From Symsagittifera roscoffensis (Eukaryota; Xenacoelomorpha; Acoela; Convolutidae), in assembly GCF_963678635.1 (NCBI RefSeq), contig NC_087062.1:8296193-8360192 (forward strand): a stretch of 64,000 bases of DNA, given 5' to 3'. Under the pieces are notes generated by a model. It was not told the DNA's origin. It was given only the letters and a program-made list of their open reading frames with translations, and did no database searches. This document shows positions 52,313 to 64,000 of this stretch, in pieces; the first letter of the stretch is position 1, and each line of letters starts with the position of its first letter. The translations under genes were made by a program, and so were the position numbers.

Positions 52313-52785
52313 GTTGGTGTCATCTTACAGCACAGTTTCGCAGAATTCTGGAGACGTTTTGAGGATTTTTTGGCAATTTTTTACTTTTTATACAAAATTT
52401 TTCAGAAAATTTTGGTCAGCAGGTTCGAGTCATAAACCAACCCAAAAAACTAGTCCAGTACCTCTTGTCTATGTTCCGATTTCACTGATTAATATTCCGT
52501 TCACATATATCCAAAAATTTTTGGTATCGAGAAAAAAATGTCAAGTCAGTTTGTCTATGTACCGACTAAGATATTTCAGTTCAACGGAACTGTCCAAAAT
52601 TTTTGGGTATTGAGAAAAATTACCGGGGGCTAGCTTGCGGGAAAATTTTTAGCATAAATGACATCGTATATAAATTTATAGCACGAATGGAAAGTTATAA
52701 ATGTTTTGGAAACGTCTTACAGTTTATGTAGTGTTAGGAGATTGGCTGCACCGGTTGAGGGTTGTCAAACCATCGATCTGCATCT

Positions 52786-52965
52786 CAGTGATCTGAAACA
52801 AAGGATCTGCCACTCAGCATTCTGCAACACAGGATCTGGCACTCAGCAATCTGCAAGACAGGATCTGCCACTCAGCAATCTGCAACACAAGATCTGGCAC
52901 TCAGCAATCTGCAACACAGGATCTGCCACTCAGCAATCTGCAACACAGGATCTGACACTCAGAAA
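52786..52965 (-). repeat. 29-bp tandem repeat, ~6 copies, retrotransposon leader
   Basis: Unit aggatctg(c/g)cactcagcaa then tctgcaaca in the region between PBS and the extra ORF. Confidence 0.85.
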
Positions 52966-52986
52966 CGTGACGTCTGACGTCTCCAA

Positions 52987-53127
52987 CGTATCGCTTGTCG
53001 CTAATCCCACGCTGATCAAACGCTTGTCTCCCACGTATCGCTTGTCGCTGATCCCACGCTGATCCCACGCTTGTCTCCCACGTATCGCTTGTCGCTGATC
53101 CCACGCTGATCCCACGCTTGTCTCCCA
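52987..53127 (-). repeat. 47-bp tandem repeat, 3 copies, retrotransposon leader
   Basis: Unit cgtatcgcttgtcgctgatc plus ccacgctgatcccacgcttg plus tctccca; the first copy is slightly diverged. Confidence 0.85.
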
Positions 53128-53139
53128 CGTGTCTCCCAC

Positions 53140-53218
53140 GGTCCCTTGTCGAGAAAAGAAAGACCTCGGTGTCCTTTGTCGTGAAAAGAAAGACCTCGAT
53201 GTCCCTTGTGGGGCGCCA
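53140..53218 (-). repeat. PBS-adjacent 30-bp repeats
   Basis: gtcc(c/t)ttgtcg(a/t)gaaaagaaag followed by acctcg(g/a)t occurs twice and runs into gtcccttgtggggcgcca, so the outer half of the PBS is present three times. Confidence 0.7.
53201..53218 (-). promoter_or_regulatory. Primer-binding site
   Basis: Minus strand TGGCGCCCCACAAGGGAC, 5 nt inside the 5' LTR. The TGGCGCC start and AGGGAC end are like tRNA-Lys primer sites of retroelements; the middle differs, so the primer tRNA is uncertain. Confidence 0.75.
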
Positions 53219-53223
53219 AAATA

Positions 53224-53711
53224 TGCTCGCTAATCTCCAAACGAAAATAATTGCATCCAAATTCGTAAATTAATAAGAGATATTTATCGGTAAATAACTC
53301 AGGCAATAGATAAATTTCGGTATTTTTCTATTGATCAGGACATCATACAACATTTTTAGCATCTGTCCGTTTTTGGTACAAATCGGCGCAAGCTAGCCAC
53401 AAGGACCGGTCGGTAATGTCCTTGAGACAAATTGCTCTTTTTGGCGGTCAACCTTAATCAAGGCTGAACCGAATTAGAACCAAAAAAACAGTTAAAATAG
53501 GATGTAACCCCCGTTTTTAGTATATTAATACATGGGCAGGTGGGGGACTCGAACCTACGTCAACTGTTAACCTATATAATCGGCGTTAGCTTAGGCCACT
53601 CGGCCAACTGTGCTTATTGTTGTTACATTTTGGTTCAGTTTTATGCATTTATACTATTGTTTTATATGCATCTATACTCTACATTCTATACTCTACATTT
53701 GCATTGCAACA
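53224..53711 (-). repeat. 5' LTR (488 bp)
   Basis: TG...CA bounded, matching 44059-44536. Contains the tRNA-like sequence at 53534-53613. Confidence 0.95.
53534..53613 (-). other. tRNA-like Pol III promoter in 5' LTR
   Basis: Same A and B boxes as in the 3' LTR, and the sequence is conserved between the two LTRs. It would direct Pol III transcription into the element. Confidence 0.6.
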
Positions 53712-54176
53712 ATTTTTGTTCTCTATGTATGATACGGTGTATTTCTAGCAGTTAAAAAAACGCTTTTCGTTTTGGAGAAGCCTTGAATGTTCCAATTGCA
53801 TTTTAATGCAACTTTGAATGTGTTTTCATTAAAAAGTTGACGAAATAGTCGATTGGCGCATGTCCTGATAATAAGATAAAATGGTTTGCCTCAATTTATT
53901 TTGGAACGCATTAACCCGCCGTTAACGCTGGTAATTAGAACGCAAAAATTATATTACGCGTGAATATTTCCAAATTGGCCAAATTAAAAACTTTCAAAAC
54001 ACAAAATTTTACGAAAATTGATCACTACTGAATTTTGAGCTTCGGGTAAAATTTTTTTTAGGGGGTATAAAAAATTCAAAATTGCTCATTTGACATCTCA
54101 AAAATAGGCCAGAAAAACACGGCCCAACTAAAAACGTTCACTTTTCTTGGAAAATCGCCTCGATCAACTGCATTTG
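53712..54176. other. Sequence between BEL element and gap, no gene
   Basis: AT-rich end of the contig before the gap. No feature recognised. Confidence 0.5.
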
Positions 54177-54376
54177 NNNNNNNNNNNNNNNNNNNNNNNN
54201 NNNNNNNNNNNNNNNNNNNNNNNNNNNNNNNNNNNNNNNNNNNNNNNNNNNNNNNNNNNNNNNNNNNNNNNNNNNNNNNNNNNNNNNNNNNNNNNNNNNN
54301 NNNNNNNNNNNNNNNNNNNNNNNNNNNNNNNNNNNNNNNNNNNNNNNNNNNNNNNNNNNNNNNNNNNNNNNNNNNN
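54177..54376. other. Assembly gap of 200 N
   Basis: A run of exactly 200 N, probably a fixed-size scaffold gap. The sequence resumes in the middle of a satellite unit. Confidence 0.99.
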
Positions 54377-57300
54377 GGAAGTATTTTGCTCATTAAGTAA
54401 TCCGTAAAAAAAGCTAGCCTCATGGAATTAATTTTTCTATAATTGCTCAAAAATGAAATAAAATATGGTTTAGTGGTTTTGAGAAATTTTGGAAACTTCA
54501 GCTCACACCAACTCTCGGAAGTATTTTGCTCATTAAGTAATCCGTAAAAAAAGCTAGCCTCATGGAATTAATTTTTCTATAATTGCTCAAAAATGAAATA
54601 AAATATGGTTTAGTGGTTTTGAGAAATTTTGGAAACTTCAGCTCACACCAACTCTCGGAAGTATTTTGCTCATTAAGTAATCCGTAAAAAAAGCTAGCCT
54701 CATGGAATTAATTTTTCTATAATTGCTCAAAAATGAAATAAAATATGGTTTAGTGGTTTTGAGAAATTTTGGAAACTTCAGCTCACACCAACTCTCGGAA
54801 GTATTTTGCTCATTAAGTAATCCGTAAAAAAAGCTAGCCTCATGGAATTAATTTTTCTATAATTGCTCAAAAATGAAATAAAATATGGTTTAGTGGTTTT
54901 GAGAAATTTTGGAAACTTCAGCTCACACCAACTCTCGGAAGTATTTTGCTCATTAAGTAATCCGTAAAAAAAGCTAGCCTCATGGAATTAATTTTTCTAT
55001 AATTGCTCAAAAATGAAATAAAATATGGTTTAGTGGTTTTGAGAAATTTTGGAAACTTCAGCTCACACCAACTCTCGGAAGTATTTTGCTCATTAAGTAA
55101 TCCGTAAAAAAAGCTAGCCTCATGGAATTAATTTTTCTATAATTGCTCAAAAATGAAATAAAATATGGTTTAGTGGTTTTGAGAAATTTTGGAAACTTCA
55201 GCTCACACCAACTCTCGGAAGTATTTTGCTCATTAAGTAATCCGTAAAAAAAGCTAGCCTCATGGAATTAATTTTTCTATAATTGCTCAAAAATGAAATA
55301 AAATATGGTTTAGTGGTTTTGAGAAATTTTGGAAACTTCAGCTCACACCAACTCTCGGAAGTATTTTGCTCATTAAGTAATCCGTAAAAAAAGCTAGCCT
55401 CATGGAATTAATTTTTCTATAATTGCTCAAAAATGAAATAAAATATGGTTTAGTGGTTTTGAGAAATTTTGGAAACTTCAGCTCACACCAACTCTCGGAA
55501 GTATTTTGCTCATTAAGTAATCCGTAAAAAAAGCTAGCCTCATGGAATTAATTTTTCTATAATTGCTCAAAAATGAAATAAAATATGGTTTAGTGGTTTT
55601 GAGAAATTTTGGAAACTTCAGCTCACACCAACACTCGGTAGTATTTTGCTCATTAAGTAATCCGTAAAAAAAGCTAGCCTCATGGAATTAATTTTTCTAT
55701 AATTGCTCAAAAATGAAATAAAATATGGTTTAGTGGTTTTGAGAAATTTTGGAAACTTCAGCTCACACCAACTCTCGGAAGTATTTTGCTCATTAAGTAA
55801 TCCGTAAAAAAAGCTAGCCTCATGGAATTAATTTTTCTATAATTGCTCAAAAATGAAATAAAATATGGTTTAGTGGTTTTGAGAAATTTTGGAAACTTCA
55901 GCTCACACCAACTCTCGGAAGTATTTTGCTCATTAAGTAATCCGTAAAAAAAGCTAGCCTCATGGAATTAATTTTTCTATTAATTGCTCAAAAATGAAAT
56001 AAAATATGGTTTAGTGGTTTTGAGAAATTTTGGAAACTTCAGCTCACACCAACACTCGGAAGTATTTTGCTCATTAAGTAATCCGTAAAAAAAGCTAGCC
56101 TCATGGAATTAATTTTTCTATAATTGCTCAAAAATGAAATAAAATATGGTTTAGTGGTTTTGAGAAATTTTGGAAACTTCAGCTCACACCAACACTCGGA
56201 AGTATTTTGCTCATTAAGTAATCCGTAAAAAAAGCTAGCCTCATGGAATTAATTTTTCTATAATTGCTCAAAAATGAAATAAAATATGGTTTAGTGGTTT
56301 TGAGAAATTTTGGAAACTTCAGCTCACACCAACACTCGGAAGTATTTTGCTCATTAAGTAATCCGTAAAAAAAGCTAGCCTCATGGAATTAATTTTTCTA
56401 TAATTGCTCAAAAATGAAATAAAATATGGTTTAGTGGTTTTGAGAAATTTTGGAAACTTCAGCTCACACCAACTCTCGGAAGTATTTTGCTCATTAAGTA
56501 ATCCGTAAAAAAAGCTAGCCTCATGGAATTAATTTTTCTATATTTGCTCAAAACTGAAATAAAATATGGTTTAGTGGTTTTGAGAAATTTTGGAAACTTC
56601 AGCTCACACCAACTCTCGGAAGTATTTTGCTCATTAAGTAATCCGTAAAAAAAGCTAGCCTCATGGAATTAATTTTTCTATAATTGCTCAAAAATGAAAT
56701 AAAATATGGTTTAGTGGTTTTGAGAAATTTTGGAAACTTCAGCTCACACCAACTCTCGGAAGTATTTTGCTCATTAAGTAATCCGTAAAAAAAGCTAGCC
56801 TCATGGAATTATTTTTTCTATAATTGCTCAAAAATGAAATAAAATATGGTTTAGTGGTTTTGAGAAATTTTGGAAACTTCAGCTCACACCAACACTCGGA
56901 AGTATTTTGCTCATTAAGTAATCCGTAAAAAAAGCTAGCCTCATGGAATTAATTTTTCTATAATTGCTCAAAAATGAAATAAAATATGGTTTAGTGGTTT
57001 TGAGAAATTTTGGAAACTTCAGCTCACACCAACTCTCGGAAGTATTTTGCTCATTAAGTAATCCGTAAAAAAAGCTAGCCTCATGGAATTAATTTTTCTA
57101 TAATTGCTCAAAAATGAAATAAAATATGGTTTAGTGGTTTTGAGAAATTTTGGAAACTTCAGCTCACACCAACTCTCGGAAGTATTTTGCTCATTAAGTA
57201 ATCCGTAAAAAAAGCTAGCCTCATGGAATTAATTTTTCTATAATTGCTCAAAAATGAAATAAAATATGGTTTAGTGGTTTTGAGAAATTTTGGAAACTTC

Positions 57301-60300
57301 AGCTCACACCAACTCTCGGAAGTATTTTGCTCATTAAGTAATCCGTAAAAAAAGCTAGCCTCATGGAATTAATTTTTCTATAATTGCTCAAAAATGAAAT
57401 AAAATATGGTTTAGTGGTTTTGAGAAATTTTGGAAACTTCAGCTCACACCAACTCTCGGAAGTATTTTGCTCATTAAGTAATCCGTAAAAAAAGCTAGCC
57501 TCATGGAATTAATTTTTCTATAATTGCTCAAAAATGAAATAAAATATGGTTTAGTGGTTTTGAGAAATTTTGGAAACTTCAGCTCACACCAACTCTCGGA
57601 AGTATTTTGCTCATTAAGTAATCCGTAAAAAAAGCTAGCCTCATGGAATTAATTTTTCTATAATTGCTCAAAAATGAAATAAAATATGGTTTAGTGGTTT
57701 TGAGAAATTTTGGAAACTTCAGCTCACACCAACTCTCGGAAGTATTTTGCTCATTAAGTAATCCGTAAAAAAAGCTAGCCTCATGGAATTAATTTTTCTA
57801 TAATTGCTCAAAAATGAAATAAAATATGGTTTAGTGGTTTTGAGAAATTTTGGAAACTTCAGCTCACACCAACTCTCGGAAGTGTTTTGCTCATTAAGTA
57901 ATCCGTAAAAAAAGCTAGCCTCATGGAATTAATTTTTCTATAATTGCTCAAAAATGAAATAAAATATGGTTTAGTGGTTTTGAGAAATTTTGGAAACTTC
58001 AGCTCACACCAACACTCGGAAGTATTTTGCTCATTAAGTAATCCGTAAAAAAAGCTAGCCTCATGGAATTAATTTTTCTATAATTGCTCAAAAATGAAAT
58101 AAAATATGGTTTAGTGGTTTTGAGAAATTTTGGAAACTTCAGCTCACACCAACACTCGGAAGTATTTTGCTCATTAAGTAATCCGTAAAAAAAGCTAGCC
58201 TCATGGAATTAATTTTTCTATAATTGCTCAAAAATGAAATAAAATATGGTTTAGTGGTTTTGAGAAATTTTGGAAACTTCAGCTCACACCAACTCTCGGA
58301 AGTATTTTGCTCATTAAGTAATCCTTAAAAAAAGCTAGCCTCATGGAATTATTTTTTCTATAATTGCTCAAAAATGAAATAAAATATGGTTTAGTGGTTT
58401 TGAGAAATTTTGGAAAGTTCAGCTCACACCAACACTCGGAAGTATTTTGCTCATTAAGTAATCCGTAAAAAAAGCTAGCCTCATGGAATTAATTTTTCTA
58501 TAATTGCTCAAAAATGAAATAAAATATGGTTTAGTGGTTTTGAGAAATTTTGGAAACTTCAGCTCACACCAACACTCGGAAGTATTTTGCTCATTAAGTA
58601 ATCCGTAAAAAAAGCTAGCCTCATGGAATTAATTTTTCTATAATTGCTAAAAAATGAAAAAAAATATGGATTAGTGGTTTTGAGAACTTTTGGAAACTTC
58701 AGCTCACAGCAACACTCGGAAGTATTTTGCTCATTAAGTAGTTCGAAAAAAAAAGTTAACCTCATGGAATTAATTTTTCTATAATTGCTCAAAAATGAAA
58801 TAACATATGGATTAGTGGTTTTGAGAACTTTTGGAAACTTCAGCTCACACCAACACTTGGAAGTATTTTTCTCATAAGTAATCCGTAAAAAAAGCTAGCC
58901 TCATGGAATTAATTTTTCTATAATTGCTCAAAAATGAAATAAAATATGGATTAGTAGTTTTGAGAACTTTTGGGAACTTCAGCTCACAGCAACACTCAGA
59001 AGTTTTTCGCTCATTAAGTAATCCGTAAAAAAAGCTAGCCTCATGGAAATAATTTTTCTATAATTGCTCAAAAATGAAATAAAATATGGATTAGTGGTTT
59101 TGAGAACTTTTGGAAACTTCAGCTCACAGCAACACTTGGAAGTATTTCGCTCATTAAGTAATCCGTAAAAAAAGCTAGCCTCATGGAAATAATTTTTCTA
59201 TAATTGCTCAAAAATGAAATAACATATGGATTAGTGGTTTTGAGAACTTTTGGAAACTTCAGCTCACAGCAACACTTGGAAGTATTTTGCTCATTAAGTA
59301 ATCCGTAAAAAAAGCTAGCCTCATGGAATTAATATTTCTATAATCGCTGAAAAATGAAATAACATATGGATTAATGGTTTTGAGAACTTTTGGAAACTTC
59401 AGCTCACACCAACACTCGGAAGTATTTTGCTCATTAAGTAATCCGTAAAAAAAGCTAGCCTCATGTAAATATTTTTCCTATCATTGCTCAAAAATGAAAT
59501 AACATTTGGATTAGTGGTTTTGAGAACTTTTGGAAAGTTCAGCTCACACCAACACTTGGAAGTATTTTGCTCATTAAGTAATCCGTAAAAAAAGCTAGCC
59601 TCATGGAATTAATTTTTCTATAATTGCTGAAAAATGAAATAACATTTGGATTAGTGGTTTTGAGAACTTTTGGAAAGTTCAGCTCACACCAACACTTGGA
59701 AGTATTTTGCTCATTAAGTAATCCGTAAAAAAAGCTAGCCTCATGGAATTAATTTTTCTATAATTGCTGAAAAATGAAATCACATTTGGATTAGTGGTTT
59801 TGAGAACTTTTGGAAACTTCAGCTCACACCAACACTTGGAAGTATTTTGCTCATTAAGTAATCCGTAAAAAAAGCTAGCCTCATGGAATTAATTTTTCTA
59901 TAATTGCTGAAAAATGAAATAACATTTGGATTAGTGGTTTTGAGAACTTTTGGAAAGTTCAGCTCACACCAACACTTGGAAGAATTTTGCTCATTAAGCA
60001 ATCCGTAAAAAAAGCTAGCCTCATGGAATTAATTTTTCTATAATTGCTGAAAAATGAAATAACATTTGGATTAGTGGTTTTGAGAACTTTTGGAAACTTC
60101 AGCTCACACCAACACTTGGAATATTTTGCTCATTAAGTAATCCGTAAAAAAAGCTAGCCTCATGGAATTAATTTTTCTATAATTACTGAAAAATGAAATA
60201 ACATTTGGATTAGTGGTTTTGAGAACTTTTGGAAAGTTCAGCTCACAGCAACACTCGGAAGTATTTTGCTCATTAAGTAATTCGAAAAAAAGTTAACCTC

Positions 60301-61182
60301 ATGGAATTAATTTTTCTATAATTGCTCAAAAATGAAATAAAATATGGTTTAGTGGTTTTGAGAAATTTTGGAAACTTCAGCTCACACCAACACTCGGAAG
60401 TAGTTTGCTCATTAAGTAATCCGTAAAAAAAGCTAGCCTCATGGAATTAATTTTTCTATAATTGCTCAAAAATGAAATAAAATATGGTTTAGTGGTTTTG
60501 AGAAATTTTGGAAACTTCAGCTCACACCAACTCTCGGAAGTATTTTGCTCATTAAGTAATCCGTAAAAAAAGCTAGCCTCATGGAATTAATTTTTCTATA
60601 ATTGCTCAAAAATGAAATAAAATATGGTTTAGTGGTTTTGAGAAATTTTGGAAACTTCAGCTCACACCAACTCTCGGAAGTATTTTGCTCATTAAGTAAT
60701 CCGTAAAAAAAGCTAGCCTCATGGAATTAATTTTTCTATAATTGCTCAAAAATGAAATAAAATATGGTTTAGTGGTTTTGAGAAATTTTGGAAACTTCAG
60801 CTCACACCAACTCTCGGAAGTATTTTGCTCATTAAGTAATCCGTAAAAAAAGCTAGCCTCATGGAATTAATTTTTCTATAATTGCTCAAAAGTGAAATAA
60901 AATATGGTTTAGTGGTTTTGAGAAATTTTGGAAACTTCAGCTCACACCAACTCTCGGAAGTATTTTGCTCATTAAGTAATCCGTAAAAAAAGCTAGCCTC
61001 ATGGAATTAATTTTTCTATAATTGCTCAAAAATGAAATAAAATATGGTTTAGTGGTTTTGAGAAATTTTGGAAACTTCAGCTCACACCAACTCTCGGAAG
61101 TATTTTGCTCATTAAGTAATCCGTAAAAAAAGCTAGCCTCATGGAATTAATTTTTCTATAATTGCTCAAAAATGAAATAACA
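54377..61182 (+). repeat. Satellite array B, 140-bp unit, ~49 copies visible
   Basis: Same monomer as array A, truncated at its start by the gap. It has the same diverged block (about 58650-60300) in the same order, but five rather than six standard units between the tagtttgctc variant unit and the unique flank. Confidence 0.97.
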
Positions 61183-63231
61183 TCTGGATGAAGTTTCGAG
61201 AAATTTTTGAAAACTTTGTCGTCGTTTTATTTTGTTTTATTAGGTTGCATAAATTTTACGAGTTCCCCTGAAAGCAAATTTTGCAAAGCGTTTCTGCGAC
61301 GCTGCCGATTTTTTCAAAAGAAGTTATATGGTTTTTTTGGAAAAATTCGATCAAAGCTTTACGAAACAATTTGGCAACCGGAATTGAAGAGTTTGGGTTC
61401 CTCATTCTATGGCTCATTTTTGTGTTTTACTGCTGTAATATGGAAACAAAAAAAATCGGAACAAATCAAACCAAGACTGCTGTATCCAGAGGAGGCCCTC
61501 TTTGCCTGACTGCTTTAGTTCTTGCTAAACTCAAAAACACTTTTTAGTGAACATTTGTAAACCAAAATTGAGCCATCGAAATACGCCTGTAACAAAGTAT
61601 TATGAAACAAATGAAATACCATTGTGTGATCTAAAACAGCATTGAGATAAATCTGAAAAAATAATTTTATGCTCTAGCTAAGATATTTAACTGACGTAAG
61701 AAAAAGGTAAAATAAGCGAATTACTTAAAAATTAAAACATTAGATAAAATGTGACTGAGATCAATTTGATAGTGTGGCTTAAACTGAAGGCCAGACAAAG
61801 ACCTATTAACTAATTAATAATTCAAAAGTATAAAATCAGACCACAGCACTGCCCTTGGGAGGAAAAATTCTGATGTGAGTAATTAAATATAAACTACTTT
61901 AGTTCTTTTCCCTCCGGCAAAAAGAAAAAAAATTCAACAAAATGTTTAAAATCAGACCAATCGAAGTGGTAGAGAGAAAGAAATACTGCAAAAGATGGAC
62001 ATATTTAAACGAATTCTTGTGGAATGTAACTTTAACTGAAATTAAAAACTACTTATTTAGGGTGGTATGCTTCTAAATGAAGTTGGTAATGACCATTACA
62101 GTCAAAGAACGTAAGCCTTGGCTTTCCCGGGTTGACCAAAAATATTAGTCATACAATTTCCATATATGGAAAAATGCTAGTCATACACTTTCCATACAAT
62201 TCCATACGTACAGAAAATTGCATGAAAGGCCTATGATTAGTATTTTTTCATTTAAGGAAATTGTATGACGAGAATTTTTTCATAAATGGAAAGTGTATGA
62301 CTAGCATTTTTTCATATATGGAAATTGAAAATTTAGAATTTATTCATATATGAAAATTTTATGACTAGCATTTTATAACAATTAGAAATCCAACAAAATG
62401 AGGCAAAAAAACTACTTTAATTCCCATCCCATAGGACGAGCAGTCTCTGAACAGAGAAGAAAAAACCAGAGAAAATTTGTTTTCTCAAAATCAATTCTCC
62501 TCACACGCTGAGAATGCAGAGCATTTCTTAATCTTATCCTAGGGACTCCAAAACAGGAGGGATTGCCTCAGAAAAACTAAGAAAAAAACCTTTTAGCTAG
62601 CTGAGTAATCCAAAACAAGAAACAGTCCACCAGAGGCATCAATATTCTGGAATTCTTCTCTTCAAATCACATCTGACATCAACATCTAAAACAGTTCCCT
62701 ATAAAACACACATTTAATTGACACTAAAGTTGAAAAATTGAAACAAAAATTTAAACATCAACAAACAAGAAAAGAAAAGAACTTGAATTCAGCTCTTAGA
62801 ATATCCGTGTTTTACTTATACAAGAACATCCGAGTTTTGAGGTTATCAACATCTGATGACGCTGATTTACTACCACTGTATCGCTCTGTAATTAAAATGT
62901 TGATTGACACCATGTTTTGCTGCCATTTTGTGAAAAAGAACACAATCAAAAGAATTCGACTTCTGCACAAAAAAGTATGGTCTTTGAAAATGATTGATAA
63001 ACACAAAGTGATTGGCTACTATTGAACGACCATACTGAGCTGTAACATACCAATGGGATAAAAATCTGTTTTTCTGTCGAAACTTAGGCCCTTCTGTGAG
63101 CTTTTGTGAGCTCTTCTGCGTGCTTCTGTGAGCTCTTCTTTCATTTCAATATTAGTCATTTGTCTTTTCAGTTTATCGTTTCAGCCAAAATATAATTGTA
63201 AACTGTGCTAGCTAGTAATTTTGAATTTCAG
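61183..63231. repeat. Second copy of the satellite flank
   Basis: Colinear with 32725-34775 (offset ~28.45 kb), with scattered substitutions and small indels, for example cacaca for caca near 62708 and a lost stop in one chance ORF. Confidence 0.9.
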
Positions 63232-63421
63232 TCTGGCGCGTACCCTGCGTGACTCATGTGAGCCGATAGCCATGCTGGGCACCCAACTGTCGGTGGTGGC
63301 CAGTGTGAAGGCAGTGTGTCCGGACAAACACGAGACAGACGACGCATTAGTCACCAATGCTGGCAACCTCATAGATGCAGTCTCAAATACACTCATACAC
63401 ACAGAAGCATGCTGTATCAAG
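63232..63421 (+). CDS. Catenin-like gene exon v, copy 2
   Basis: 190 nt with the same acceptor, donor and frame as 34776-34965. It differs by a few bases, with one amino-acid change (NARNL to NAGNL) and a silent change near PIAML. Intact. It is either the other allele or a genuinely duplicated exon. Confidence 0.85.
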
Positions 63422-63432
63422 GTCAGATTCAT

Positions 63433-64000
63433 CACATGGTTCAAACTTTCCATTTCATTGAAAAAAAGTGCATCATAGCTCAATAAAATGAATAAATCAC
63501 ATGGTTCAAACTTTCCATTTCATTGAAAAAAAGTGCATCATAGCTCAATAAAATGAATAAATCACATGGTTCAAACTTTGAAATGGTTCAAACTTTCCAT
63601 TTCATTGAAAAAAAGTGCATCATAGCTCAATAAAATGAATAAATCACATGGTTCAAACTTTGAAATGGTTCAATTTTTCCATTTCATTGAAAAAAAGTGC
63701 ATCATAGCTCAATAAAATGAATAAATCACATGGTTCAAACTTTCCATTTCATTGAAAAAAAGTGCATCATAGCTCAATAAAATGAATAAATCACATGGTT
63801 CAAACTTTCCACTTCATTGAAAAAAAGTGCATCATAGCTCAATAAAATGAATAAATCACATGGTTCAAACTTTGAAATGGTTCAAACTTTCCATTTCATT
63901 GAAAAAAAGTGCATCATAGCTCAATAAAATGAATAAATCACATGGTTCAAACTTTGAAATGGTTCAAACTTTCCATTTCATTGAAAAAAAGTGCATCATA
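63433..64000 (+). repeat. 65-bp/82-bp tandem repeat to window end
   Basis: Unit cacatggttcaaactttcc then atttcattgaaaaaaagtgc and atcatagctcaataaaatgaataaat. Some units carry an extra ~17 bp (tttgaaatggttcaaac). At least eight units here, versus one or two at 34980-35110. Confidence 0.9.

Larger units (their letters stand above)
44059..53711 (-). mobile_element. BEL/Pao LTR retrotransposon, 9.65 kb
   Basis: Bounded by LTRs that begin TG and end CA. Order along the element: 5' LTR, PBS, repeat-rich leader, extra ORF, gag-protease ORF, RT/RNase H/integrase ORF, polypurine tract, 3' LTR. Domain order and sequence (DUF1759-type Gag, A17-type protease, YMDD RT, integrase with DUF5641-type tail) are BEL/Pao. 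The LTRs differ by a ~10-bp indel and a few substitutions. Flanks show no target-site duplication. Confidence 0.95.

Noticed and set aside
54076-54450. ORFs running through the N gap
   Set aside because: They exist only because N is translated as X.

Overview
The window is animal (metazoan, probably invertebrate) nuclear DNA. It is AT-rich, coding sequence is cut into short exons with GT-AG introns, the standard code fits (TGA and TAG stops), and it carries LTR retrotransposons, MITEs and long satellite arrays. I cannot name the species.

The backbone is one large plus-strand gene of the vinculin/alpha-catenin superfamily. I reconstruct 23 consecutive exons between 1980 and 38624. Their phases agree at every junction and they sum to 4251 nt (1416 codons plus stop). 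The 5' end lies upstream of the window. The C-terminal third looks most like alpha-catenin: an acidic linker followed by basic Ser/Thr-rich sequence, a helical bundle with a 'PLK' exon end, and a final SWK-containing tail. The protein is longer than usual for alpha-catenin (about 900 aa) or vinculin (about 1070 aa). 

Its introns host most of the other features. From left to right: a tiny antisense gene for a 47-aa secreted or membrane peptide with its own TATA box, 5' UTR intron and heat-shock-element-like promoter (1099-1466); a 592-bp MITE with perfect TIRs and an 8-bp TSD (2174-2765); several copies of a second, hAT-like MITE; a ~0.9-kb intragenic tandem duplication that copied the 3' end of one exon (13.15-14.9 kb); a 2.1-kb element with 74-bp perfect terminal inverted repeats enclosing an intact Gypsy-like gag-protease ORF that stops at the start of the reverse transcriptase (17701-19807); a 10-copy 32-bp repeat that multiplies a splice donor (23085-23404); and a ~9-kb satellite of 140-bp units (23.8-32.7 kb).

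Downstream of the gene (38.6-44 kb) are further repeats, a 42-bp minisatellite and two isolated candidate exons. A 9.65-kb BEL/Pao LTR retrotransposon lies on the minus strand (44059-53711). It has LTRs containing a tRNA-like Pol III promoter, a gag ORF, a pol ORF separated from it by a 13-bp tandem duplication, and an extra upstream ORF with an SGNH-hydrolase-like look. A 200-N assembly gap follows at 54177. Beyond it, the satellite, the unique flank and the penultimate exon of the catenin-like gene reappear at roughly 99% identity. This is either a real ~28.5-kb segmental duplication or, more likely, a second haplotype placed in tandem by scaffolding.
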